Under the pieces are notes generated by a model. The model worked only from the letters and a program-made list of their open reading frames with translations, searched no databases and was not told the DNA's origin. A program made the position numbers and the translations under genes. This document shows, piece after piece, positions 8,040 to 16,449 of a DNA stretch of 64,000 nucleotides; position 1 is the first letter of the stretch, and each line of letters starts with the position of its first letter. Origin of the DNA: Flavobacterium hankyongi (GTDB lineage: Bacteria; Bacteroidota; Bacteroidia; Flavobacteriales; Flavobacteriaceae); assembly GCF_036840915.1 (NCBI RefSeq), contig NZ_CP085725.1, forward strand, positions 2,914,001 to 2,978,000, read 5' to 3'.

Positions 8040-9446
8040 ATGTCGTCTCATTACGAAGCACCCATTAGAAAACCTTTAGTACTTGGAAATAAAAGCTACC
8101 ACGATGTAACAATTGATGTAGCTGCTCCAGTTGAAGGTAAAGCCAATAAACAATGGTGGACTGTATTTTACATAGCACTTGCTTGCTTTTTGTGGGGAGT
8201 TAGCTGTATGTTATACACAATTACCGAAGGTATTGGAACATGGGGATTAAATAAAACAGTAGGTTGGGCTTGGGATATCACTAACTTTGTTTGGTGGGTA
8301 GGTATCGGTCACGCAGGAACCCTAATCTCTGCAGTATTATTGTTATTCCGTCAAAAATGGAGAATGGCTATTAACCGTTCTGCAGAAGCAATGACAATCT
8401 TCTCGGTAGTTCAAGCAGGTTTATTCCCAATCATTCACATGGGTCGTCCATGGTTAGGATACTGGGTATTACCAATCCCGAACCAATTTGGTTCATTATG
8501 GGTTAACTTTAACTCACCATTACTTTGGGACGTATTTGCGATCTCTACGTATTTATCAGTATCATTAGTGTTCTGGTGGACTGGTTTATTACCTGACTTT
8601 GCAATGATTCGTGATAGAGCAGTAACACCTTTTAATAAAAGAGTATATTCTATCCTTTCTTTTGGATGGACAGGTAGAGCAAAAGACTGGCAACGTTTCG
8701 AAGAGGTTTCTCTTGTATTAGCTGGTTTAGCAACACCACTTGTACTTTCTGTACACACAATCGTATCATTTGACTTCGCAACTTCAGTAATTCCAGGATG
8801 GCATACTACAATCCTTCCTCCTTACTTCGTTGCTGGTGCGATTTTCTCTGGATTCGCGATGGTAAATACATTACTTATCATCATGAGAAAAGTTTCTAAT
8901 CTAGAAGATTATATTACAATTCAGCATATTGAGTTAATGAATATTGTAATCATGATTACAGGTTCAATCGTTGGATGTGCTTATATTACTGAGTTATTTG
9001 TAGCTTGGTATTCAGGAGTTGAGTATGAGCAATATGCATTCTTAAACCGTGCAACAGGTCCTTACTGGTGGTCTTACTGGGCGATGATGACTTGTAACGT
9101 GTTTTCTCCGCAGTTTATGTGGTTTAAAAAATTAAGAACAAGTATCATGTTCTCATTCATTATCTCAATTGTTGTAAACATAGGAATGTGGTTTGAGCGT
9201 TTCGTAATCATCGTAACATCATTACACCGTGATTACTTACCATCTTCATGGACAATGTTCCAACCTACATTTGTTGATATAGGAATCTTTGTAGGTACTA
9301 TCGGATTCTTCTTTGTATTGTTCTTATTGTATGCTAGAACATTCCCAGTAGTTGCACAAGCAGAGGTTAAGACTATCTTAAAAACTTCTGGTGATAACTA
9401 TAAGAGAGAAAGAGAAAAAAACGGTCATAATCACGATAATCACTAA
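8040..9446 (+). CDS. actC: Alternative complex III subunit ActC (NrfD-like quinol-oxidising membrane subunit)
   Basis: A 468-residue polytopic membrane protein of the NrfD/PsrC family, with about ten hydrophobic segments between residues 38 and 435. In ACIII this subunit holds the menaquinol oxidation site and packs against ActF. Family-typical features include the FVWWVGIGHAGTLISA helix near residues 82-97 and a WHTTILPPYFVAGAIFSG block near 255-272. The hydrophilic C-terminus ends in a His/Asn/Asp-rich tail. The gene lies 27 bases after actB and 6 bases before actD. Confidence 0.93.
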   Translation: MSSHYEAPIRKPLVLGNKSYHDVTIDVAAPVEGKANKQWWTVFYIALACFLWGVSCMLYTITEGIGTWGLNKTVGWAWDITNFVWWVGIGHAGTLISAVLLLFRQKWRMAINRSAEAMTIFSVVQAGLFPIIHMGRPWLGYWVLPIPNQFGSLWVNFNSPLLWDVFAISTYLSVSLVFWWTGLLPDFAMIRDRAVTPFNKRVYSILSFGWTGRAKDWQRFEEVSLVLAGLATPLVLSVHTIVSFDFATSVIPGWHTTILPPYFVAGAIFSGFAMVNTLLIIMRKVSNLEDYITIQHIELMNIVIMITGSIVGCAYITELFVAWYSGVEYEQYAFLNRATGPYWWSYWAMMTCNVFSPQFMWFKKLRTSIMFSFIISIVVNIGMWFERFVIIVTSLHRDYLPSSWTMFQPTFVDIGIFVGTIGFFFVLFLLYARTFPVVAQAEVKTILKTSGDNYKREREKNGHNHDNH

Positions 9447-9452
9447 TAAGTC

Positions 9453-9977
9453 ATGAGTAATAAAGTAATACATGCACTATATAATGATGATGATGTTTTA
9501 ATGGATGCGGTTAAAGCAACTAGAAAAGCACATCACCATATCGAAGAAGTTTACACACCGTTCCCAGTGCACGGTTTAGATAAAGCAATGGGATTAGCAC
9601 CAACAAGAATTGCAATTTGTGCTTTCTTATATGGTCTAACAGGTTTATCTTTTGCAACATGGTTATTAAATAATATCATGATTAGCGATTGGCCACAGGA
9701 TATTGGTGGTAAACCAAGTTTCAGTTATATCCAAAACATGCCAGCATTTGTACCAGTAATGTTTGAAGAAACTGTATTCTTTGCGGCTCACTTAATGGTA
9801 ATTACTTTTTATATGAGAAGTAAGTTGTGGCCATTCAAAAAAGCTGAAAATCCTGATGTTCGTACAACAGACGATCACTTCTTAATGGAAGTAGCAGTTA
9901 ATAATAATGAAAGCGAATTAACTTCATTTTTACAAAGCACTGGTGCTGTTGAAGTTAAAGTAGTTGAAAAGCATTAA
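9453..9977 (+). CDS. actD: Alternative complex III subunit ActD (DUF3341)
   Basis: The 174-residue protein has a cytoplasmic N-terminal part with the DUF3341 block EVYTPFPVHGLDKAMGL (about residues 30-46), two membrane helices (about 53-72 and 95-120) and a short soluble tail. This small subunit is part of every ACIII and helps hold the membrane module together; it carries no cofactor. It is tightly packed between actC (6-base gap) and actE (8-base gap). Confidence 0.9.
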   Translation: MSNKVIHALYNDDDVLMDAVKATRKAHHHIEEVYTPFPVHGLDKAMGLAPTRIAICAFLYGLTGLSFATWLLNNIMISDWPQDIGGKPSFSYIQNMPAFVPVMFEETVFFAAHLMVITFYMRSKLWPFKKAENPDVRTTDDHFLMEVAVNNNESELTSFLQSTGAVEVKVVEKH

Positions 9978-9985
9978 TCAGAATT

Positions 9986-10531
9986 ATGAAAAGAGTAGTA
10001 TATACACTAACAGCTGTAATGGGATTATCTTCATTGCTGTTTTCATGCAAAAGTGATAATAAACCGAATTACCAGTTCTTCCCGAACATGTATGAATCGG
10101 TAGCTTATGAAACATATTCTGAGTCTACAGCTTTCAAAAATGGTAAAGAAGGTCAGTTACCAGCTGAAGGAACTATTAAAAGAGGTTTTGAAATCTATGA
10201 TTTGCCAAACACACCTGCTGGATATGAAGCATCAAAAGTAATGACTTCTCCATTAGATTCTTCAGTAGTGAATATGGAAAAAGGTAAAGAATTATTTAAT
10301 ATTTACTGTATTTCTTGCCACGGAGAAAAAGGTGATGGTAAAGGTAAGTTAGTTCAAAGAGAAAAATTCTTAGGTGTACCTAGTTATAAAGATAGAGCGA
10401 TTACTGTAGGAAGTGTTTTCCACGTAGAAACGTATGGTCTAAACGCAATGGGATCTCATGCTAACCAATTGTCTAAAAAAGAAAGATGGCAAGTGGCTGA
10501 GTATGTAATGAAACTTAAGTCTGAATTATAA
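9986..10531 (+). CDS. actE: Alternative complex III subunit ActE (lipid-anchored monoheme cytochrome c)
   Basis: This 181-residue lipoprotein has a lipobox ending at Cys21 (SSLLFSC). It carries one c-type heme motif, CISCH at residues 108-112, followed by GEKGDGKG, with a likely Met ligand in the NAMGSH segment near residue 153. It is the peripheral heme subunit that, with ActA, relays electrons toward the terminal oxidase on the periplasmic side. It is 8 bases after actD and 21 bases before actF. Confidence 0.92.
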   Translation: MKRVVYTLTAVMGLSSLLFSCKSDNKPNYQFFPNMYESVAYETYSESTAFKNGKEGQLPAEGTIKRGFEIYDLPNTPAGYEASKVMTSPLDSSVVNMEKGKELFNIYCISCHGEKGDGKGKLVQREKFLGVPSYKDRAITVGSVFHVETYGLNAMGSHANQLSKKERWQVAEYVMKLKSEL

Positions 10532-10552
10532 TAATAAATACGCGATTAAGTT

Positions 10553-12049
10553 ATGTATACACTTTCAAGCAAAATAAAGACTATAGCGCTTACTTTAATG
10601 GTCTTAGGATTATTAGGTATTGCTTATGGTTTTTTCAGTGCACCAAAAAATACAGAAGACGTAGAAAAAATATTAGCGGCTGATTCTCACGGTGGTGGTC
10701 ATCATGAAACAGCAGCTACTAACGAAGCTACGGAAGAACATCATGAAGTAGCTCCTGTTGCTCATGCAGAAGAATCTCATGCTGTTGAAGCAGGTAAAGA
10801 TTCTACTGCAGTTGTAGCTCAAGGTTTAGACTCTGTTGTGACTCACGTTGAAGAAGCTCACGCTTCTGTTGAGAAGTCTGCTCATGAAACTTCTGAAGCT
10901 AAAGGTCATGATGTTGCAGAGCACGATGCTCACGCTGAACATAAAGAACATGTAGAGCACGTTTTTCATCAATTACAAAATAAGCCTTGGGCAGCGTTAT
11001 ATGTAGGGGCTTTATTTATATTCTTAATATCTCTTGGAGTTTTGGCTTTTTATGCTATCCAATGGGCTGCACAAGCAGGTTGGTCACCAGCATTATTTAG
11101 AGTTATGGAGGCTATCACGGCTTACCTAGTACCTGGAGGAATTATAATATTTGTATTGTTAGTGCTTTCAGGAGTGCAAATGAACCACTTGTTTATCTGG
11201 ATGGATCCTGCTGTTGCAGCTGAAGATCACTTAATTCAAGGTAAATCAGGATTCTTAAATGTTCCTTTTTATTTAATTAGAGCAGCAGTTTTCTTAGGTG
11301 GTTGGATTCTTTATAGAACTTACACTAGAAAAAATTCAATTGCTTTAGATGAAACTCATGATTTATCATATTATAAAAAGAACTTTAAAGCCTCTGCTGG
11401 TTTCTTAGCTTTTTTCTTGGTATCTGAGTCTATTATGTCTTGGGATTGGGTAATGTCTGTAGATCCTCACTGGTATAGTACTTTATTTGGATGGTATGTT
11501 TTTGCAAGTTTCTTTGTAAGTGGTATTACTACTATAGCATTAATTACATTGTACTTAAAATCTCAAGGATATTTAGAGTTTATTAATAATAGTCACTTCC
11601 ATGATTTAGCAAAATTTATGTTTGGTATTTCAGTATTTTGGACTTATTTATGGTTCTCTCAATTTATGTTAATGTGGTATTCTAATATACCAGAAGAGGT
11701 TACTTATTTTAAAATGAGAATCGAGCACTATAACTTACCTTTCTTCGGTATGGTAATTATGAACTTCGTATTCCCAATATTAATCCTTATAAACACCGAT
11801 TTTAAACGTGTGCCTTGGATTATTACAATGGCAGGTATTATTATCTTATCTGGTCACTATTTAGATTTCCATAATATGATTTACCCAGCAACTGTTGGAG
11901 ATCAATGGTTTATTGGTGTAGCTGAATTAGGTTCAGTAGCATTCTTTGCAGGATTATTTATCTATGTTGTATTTTCAGCTTTAACAAAAGCGCCATTATT
12001 AGCAAAAGGTAATCCGCTAATCGAAGAAAGTAAGCATTTCCATTATTAA
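10553..12049 (+). CDS. actF: Alternative complex III subunit ActF with a His-rich N-terminal insert
   Basis: A 498-residue polytopic membrane protein of the NrfD-related ActF type, paralogous to ActC, which forms the second large membrane subunit of ACIII. After a first hydrophobic segment (about residues 7-27) there is a long hydrophilic His/Glu/Ala-rich stretch (about residues 43-140) with many HH, HXXH and EEHHE patterns, before nine or so further membrane segments. The insert makes the protein longer than the membrane core needs. It may be a metal-binding or flexible linker region (inference). It lies 19 bases before coxB, so the ACIII and oxidase genes form one operon. Confidence 0.9.
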   Translation: MYTLSSKIKTIALTLMVLGLLGIAYGFFSAPKNTEDVEKILAADSHGGGHHETAATNEATEEHHEVAPVAHAEESHAVEAGKDSTAVVAQGLDSVVTHVEEAHASVEKSAHETSEAKGHDVAEHDAHAEHKEHVEHVFHQLQNKPWAALYVGALFIFLISLGVLAFYAIQWAAQAGWSPALFRVMEAITAYLVPGGIIIFVLLVLSGVQMNHLFIWMDPAVAAEDHLIQGKSGFLNVPFYLIRAAVFLGGWILYRTYTRKNSIALDETHDLSYYKKNFKASAGFLAFFLVSESIMSWDWVMSVDPHWYSTLFGWYVFASFFVSGITTIALITLYLKSQGYLEFINNSHFHDLAKFMFGISVFWTYLWFSQFMLMWYSNIPEEVTYFKMRIEHYNLPFFGMVIMNFVFPILILINTDFKRVPWIITMAGIIILSGHYLDFHNMIYPATVGDQWFIGVAELGSVAFFAGLFIYVVFSALTKAPLLAKGNPLIEESKHFHY

Positions 12050-12068
12050 TATTTAAACAAGAAAACAG

Positions 12069-13247
12069 ATGACAAGTTTGTTGGTTATTATAGTTTTAGT
12101 CTTATTATCAATTGCTATTTGGCAAATGACTAAAATTTTCGACTTAACTCAGATTGGCAATAAGAAAAATGATTCTCAAATTGCCACTGATAATGATAAT
12201 AATGTACAGGGATATTTAATGTTTGGTTTTCTTGCATTCCTTTATATCTTCATGATATATGGTATGTTTAAATGGGGACACTTAGTATTAGGAAAACCGG
12301 CTTCTGAGCATGGGCCTGATTATGATAACTTAATGTATATTTCTTTTGCTATCATTTTCTTCGTACAAGCAATTACTCAAGTTTTATTGCATTACTTTGC
12401 CTTCAAATACAGAGGTGCAAAAGATAAAAAAGCTTTGTACTATGCAGATAATGATAAGTTAGAGTTTATTTGGACTATTATTCCAGTAATCGTTTTAGCA
12501 GGTTTAATACTTTATGGATTATATACTTGGACAAATATTATGTTTGTTGATGAAGACGAAGATGTTATGGTAGTTGAATTATATGCTAAACAGTTTAGTT
12601 GGGAAGCTCGTTATTCTGGAAAAGATAATGTTCTGGGTAAGGCTAATGTTCGTTTAATTGAAGGTGTTAACACAATGGGTATCGATGTAAATGATCCAAA
12701 TGCACAAGACGATATTTCTGTAACAGAATTACATATACCAAAAGGGAAAAAGATTTTATTTAAATTACGTTCTCAAGATATCTTACACTCAGCTTATATG
12801 CCTCATTTTAGAGCTCAAATGAACTGTGTGCCAGGTATGGTTACTGAATTTGCTTTCAGACCAACTATGACAACAGACGAAATGCGTCAACAACCTGAAA
12901 TTGTTGAAAAAGTTTCTAATATCAATAAGATTAGAGCTAAAAAAACTGCTCAATTAGTAGCAGAGGGTAAAACAGCTCTAGATCCTTATACTTTTGACTA
13001 TTTACTGCTTTGTAACAAAATTTGTGGTGCATCTCACTACAATATGCAAATGAAAATCGTTGTTGATACTCCTCAAGATTTTCAAACATGGTTAAAAGAC
13101 AAAAAGACTATTGTTAATGCTGTAAAAGAAGACCAAGCTGCAAAAAAAGCTGAAGAAAAATCAGCTGTTGCTGCACCGGCTCAAGCTAAAGTAGTTGATT
13201 CTACAGTTGTAGCTACAGCAGAAGACAAATTAGAGGAAAAGAAATAA
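12069..13247 (+). CDS. coxB: Cytochrome c oxidase subunit II (CuA subunit)
   Basis: The 392-residue protein has an extra N-terminal hydrophobic segment, then the usual two membrane helices (about residues 95-118 and 135-160), and a periplasmic cupredoxin domain. The CuA ligand set is complete: a conserved His in LHSAYMPHFRAQMNCVPG and then CNKICGASHYNMQMKI (C-x3-C-x3-H-x2-M). It accepts electrons from the ACIII cytochromes. The C-terminus is an Ala/Lys/Glu-rich tail (about 355-392). It is in one operon with actABCDEF and coxA. Confidence 0.93.
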   Translation: MTSLLVIIVLVLLSIAIWQMTKIFDLTQIGNKKNDSQIATDNDNNVQGYLMFGFLAFLYIFMIYGMFKWGHLVLGKPASEHGPDYDNLMYISFAIIFFVQAITQVLLHYFAFKYRGAKDKKALYYADNDKLEFIWTIIPVIVLAGLILYGLYTWTNIMFVDEDEDVMVVELYAKQFSWEARYSGKDNVLGKANVRLIEGVNTMGIDVNDPNAQDDISVTELHIPKGKKILFKLRSQDILHSAYMPHFRAQMNCVPGMVTEFAFRPTMTTDEMRQQPEIVEKVSNINKIRAKKTAQLVAEGKTALDPYTFDYLLLCNKICGASHYNMQMKIVVDTPQDFQTWLKDKKTIVNAVKEDQAAKKAEEKSAVAAPAQAKVVDSTVVATAEDKLEEKK

Positions 13248-13276
13248 TAAGAATTTTAAATTAATATAGAAAAACT

Positions 13277-15082
13277 ATGGGAGCAGCAGCACATGACCAC
13301 GATCACGCACACGATCACGATCACGCACACCACCATAAAGATACATTCATCACTAAATATATTTTTAGTATTGATCACAAAATGATTGCTAAACAATACT
13401 TGATTACAGGTATTATTATGGGAATTGTTGGTGTAGTGATGTCATTACTTTTTAGAATGCAGATTGCTTGGCCAGAAGAATCTTTTGGTATTTTCAAATT
13501 CTTATTAGGTGAAAAAATGGCTCCAGGTGGAGTTATGCGTAATGATATTTACTTAGCTTTAGTTACTATTCACGGTACTATCATGGTATTTTTTGTATTA
13601 ACTGCTGGTTTGAGTGGTACTTTCAGTAACTTGTTAATTCCATTGCAAATTGGTGCTCGTGATATGGCATCAGGTTTTTTGAATATGATTTCTTACTGGT
13701 TGTTCTTTACTTCTTCAGTAGTAATGATTTGTTCATTATTCGTTGAGTCAGGACCAGCTTCAGCAGGTTGGACAATCTATCCTCCATTATCAGCTTTACC
13801 ACAAGCTATTCCTGGATCAGGAACTGGTATGACATTATGGCTAGTTTCAATGGCTATTTTCATTGCTTCTTCATTAATGGGATCATTAAACTATGTGGTA
13901 ACAGTTATCAATTTAAGGACTAAAGGGATGTCAATGACAAGATTGCCACTTACAGTTTGGGCATTCTTTATTACTGCTGTTATTGGTATCGTTTCGTTTC
14001 CGGTTTTATTATCAGCAGCATTAATGTTAATCATGGATAGAAGTTTTGGTACTTCATTCTTCTTATCTGATATCTTTATTTCTGGTGAAGTTTTACATTA
14101 CCAAGGAGGTTCTCCAGTATTATTTGAGCACTTATTCTGGTTCTTAGGTCACCCTGAAGTATATATTGTATTATTACCAGCTTTAGGTATTACTTCTGAG
14201 ATTATTGCAACAAATTCTCGTAAGCCAATCTTTGGTTATAGAGCGATGATTGCTTCAATTTTAGCAATTGCTTTCTTATCAACTATTGTATGGGGTCACC
14301 ACATGTTCATCTCTGGTATGAACCCATTCTTAGGATCTGTATTTACATTTACTACATTGTTGATTGCAATCCCTTCTGCGGTAAAAGCATTCAACTATAT
14401 TACAACACTTTGGAAAGGTAATTTACAGTTAAATCCTGCAATGTTATTCTCTATAGGATTAGTATCTACTTTTATTTCTGGAGGTTTAACTGGTATCATC
14501 TTAGGAGATTCAACTTTAGATATTAATGTTCACGATACATACTTCGTAGTGGCTCACTTCCACTTAGTAATGGGTATCTCTGCGTTATATGGTTTCTTTG
14601 CAGGGGTATATCATTGGTTCCCAAGAATGTTTGGTAGAATGATGAACAAGAATTTAGGATACATTCACTTTTGGGTAACTGCTGTTTGTGCTTATGGAGT
14701 TTTCTATCCAATGCACTTTATTGGTATGGCTGGTTTACCACGTCGTTACTATACAAACTCAAACTTCCCATTATTTGATGATTTAGCAGATGTTAACGTA
14801 TTAATTACAACTTTTGCTTTAGTAGGCGCAGCTTTCCAATTAGTGTTTATGTTTAACTTCTTCTATAGTATTTTCTATGGTAAGAGATCAGTACAAAACC
14901 CTTGGAAATCTAATACACTTGAGTGGACAGCTCCAGTTGAGCATATTCATGGAAACTGGCCTGGTGAATTACCAACTGTACATAGATGGCCGTATGATTA
15001 TAGCAAGCCTGGTCACGACGATGACTTTGTGCCTCAAACTACACCAATGAAAGAAGGTGAAGAAGAGTTACATCACGCTTAA
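13277..15082 (+). CDS. coxA: Cytochrome c oxidase subunit I (aa3-type, heme a/a3-CuB)
   Basis: The 601-residue catalytic subunit reduces O2 to water and pumps protons. The heme-copper ligands are visible: HGTIMVFF, WFLGHPEVYIVLLP (CuB His and cross-linked Tyr), WGHHMF and HDTYFVVAHFHLVMG. The N-terminus is unusual: residues 6-20 are an almost uninterrupted His/Asp/Ala repeat (HDHDHAHDHDHAHHH) before the first helix. It is the last gene of the operon and is followed by a terminator. No subunit III gene lies in the window, so it must be elsewhere or absent. Confidence 0.95.
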   Translation: MGAAAHDHDHAHDHDHAHHHKDTFITKYIFSIDHKMIAKQYLITGIIMGIVGVVMSLLFRMQIAWPEESFGIFKFLLGEKMAPGGVMRNDIYLALVTIHGTIMVFFVLTAGLSGTFSNLLIPLQIGARDMASGFLNMISYWLFFTSSVVMICSLFVESGPASAGWTIYPPLSALPQAIPGSGTGMTLWLVSMAIFIASSLMGSLNYVVTVINLRTKGMSMTRLPLTVWAFFITAVIGIVSFPVLLSAALMLIMDRSFGTSFFLSDIFISGEVLHYQGGSPVLFEHLFWFLGHPEVYIVLLPALGITSEIIATNSRKPIFGYRAMIASILAIAFLSTIVWGHHMFISGMNPFLGSVFTFTTLLIAIPSAVKAFNYITTLWKGNLQLNPAMLFSIGLVSTFISGGLTGIILGDSTLDINVHDTYFVVAHFHLVMGISALYGFFAGVYHWFPRMFGRMMNKNLGYIHFWVTAVCAYGVFYPMHFIGMAGLPRRYYTNSNFPLFDDLADVNVLITTFALVGAAFQLVFMFNFFYSIFYGKRSVQNPWKSNTLEWTAPVEHIHGNWPGELPTVHRWPYDYSKPGHDDDFVPQTTPMKEGEEELHHA

Positions 15083-15098
15083 TTAAGTGAAAAATATT

Positions 15099-15126
15099 AA
15101 AAGCCTTTCGAAAGAGAGGCTTTTTT
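15099..15126 (+). terminator. Terminator of the act-cox operon
   Basis: An 11-bp stem (AAAAGCCTTTC / GAGAGGCTTTT, one G-U pair) closes a GAAA tetraloop and runs into a T6 tract 17 bases after the coxA stop. Confidence 0.85.
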
Positions 15127-15158
15127 ATTTTTGCTATCTTTATGCAATAATTTTTTAG

Positions 15159-15848
15159 ATGAAAAGATTTTTTTTAATTATCATATTTTTAAATTTCTAT
15201 AGTGCATTTTCTCAGGATGCGCCTAATTTTGAAGCTGTAGATTCTTTGTATAGAGAAGATCAGTTCTATTTTGTTACTACATATAACGCTATTCAAAATG
15301 CACCAAAACCCATTTCGCAAAACTCATTTTCGGCTGGTCTTGGGATTGGCTTTTTGAGAGACTTTCCTGTTAATAAATCTAGAACTTTTGCTATTGCACC
15401 AGGTATAGGATTTGCTTACAATAACTATAAACAAAACCTGCTTATTTCTGAAAAAGACGGACAGCGATATTATTCGGTAATTGATGGAGCCATTGATTAT
15501 AAGAAAAATAAATTTGCAATATATTCAGTTGATATACCTATCGAAATACGCTGGAGAACATCAACTTTTAATTCACACAAATTTTGGAGAATATATTCTG
15601 GTATAAAGCTTAGTTATAACTTTCTTAATCAGTCAAGATATATTGATACAAATGAAAGCTTTAAAATAAATAATAATCCTGATTTCAACAAGATAACTTA
15701 TGGAGTTTATCTAACAACAGGATTTAATACTTGGAATCTTTACGGTTATTACGGTCTTCAAAATATATTTAAAAAGGGGTCTTTTAACAATGAAGAACCT
15801 CTTAAAATGAATTCTTTGAACTTAGGTTTGATGTTTTATATTTTATAA
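15159..15848 (+). CDS. PorT-like outer-membrane beta-barrel protein
   Basis: The 229-residue protein has a signal peptide ending at about residue 18 (FYSAFSQ). The remainder shows the alternating aromatic/hydrophobic strands of a small eight-strand outer-membrane barrel, with a terminal LGLMFYIL strand. It looks like the PorT/OMP_b-brl_2 superfamily found across Bacteroidota. I do not equate it with the type IX secretion gene sprT/porT itself. A TATTTTTG box at 15126-15133 lies 25 bases upstream of the ATG. It overlaps the convergent PAP2-like gene by six bases. Confidence 0.7.
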   Translation: MKRFFLIIIFLNFYSAFSQDAPNFEAVDSLYREDQFYFVTTYNAIQNAPKPISQNSFSAGLGIGFLRDFPVNKSRTFAIAPGIGFAYNNYKQNLLISEKDGQRYYSVIDGAIDYKKNKFAIYSVDIPIEIRWRTSTFNSHKFWRIYSGIKLSYNFLNQSRYIDTNESFKINNNPDFNKITYGVYLTTGFNTWNLYGYYGLQNIFKKGSFNNEEPLKMNSLNLGLMFYIL

Positions 15849-16448
15849 CCAGAAGATAGATAAAAATAATTGTGGTAGTACCCCAATAACATAGCCTAAA
15901 ATTAGTTCTTTTGGTGTGTGTGCTTTCATATATAATCTCGATGAAGCAATTAGTCCGTTAAGCAATAATAATACTGTTAGAAGCATAACAGGTTTGTATT
16001 GAAAACTAATGGAGCAAAATGTACAAAACACAGTTAGGGATGAAATACCAAGCATGTGTAAGCTAGCTTTTTTGTGAAAAAAGGCCAAAACTAATGCCAA
16101 ACAACTACTTACAATACTTCCTAAATAAAAATAAAACAATTCAGGTAATTCTTCTCTTGTGATACTTTTCGTAATCAATACTATTAAGAGTAATGATTGG
16201 AGAAACAAAGGAATTTTACGCTGGGAAACTTGCGTTACCATTATTGAATCTATTTTATTGAGTGATACAAGTAAATAAAAACAAGCTAGAGGAATAAAAA
16301 CCGTTATGATTAATACTTGTAGCAAATACAAATAAACTGCCTCATAATCTAAATATTTTTCTGAAGTGAAAAAGTAAAAAGCAGCCGCAAACACCGATAT
16401 AAAAATAGGGTGAAAGGCAAATGAAAAAAAAGGCAATACTTTTTTCAA
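15843..16448 (-). CDS. PAP2-like integral membrane protein
   Basis: The 201-residue protein has about six hydrophobic segments. Its end, SSRLYMKAHTPKELILGY, resembles the third PAP2 phosphatase motif (S-R-x5-H-x3-D-x3-G), with Glu in place of Asp. SLHMLG could be the remains of the second motif, while the first (K-x6-R-P) is reduced to SQRKIP. It may therefore be a divergent or non-catalytic relative of lipid phosphatases. It lies one base after rpoN on the same strand and is probably co-transcribed. Confidence 0.55.
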   Translation of the reverse strand: MKKVLPFFSFAFHPIFISVFAAAFYFFTSEKYLDYEAVYLYLLQVLIITVFIPLACFYLLVSLNKIDSIMVTQVSQRKIPLFLQSLLLIVLITKSITREELPELFYFYLGSIVSSCLALVLAFFHKKASLHMLGISSLTVFCTFCSISFQYKPVMLLTVLLLLNGLIASSRLYMKAHTPKELILGYVIGVLPQLFLSIFWL

Positions 16449-16449
16449 A

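Noticed and set aside
15159..15848. Naming the barrel protein as the type IX secretion component sprT/porT.
   Set aside because: The fold class fits but no porT-specific signature or T9SS neighbour is visible.
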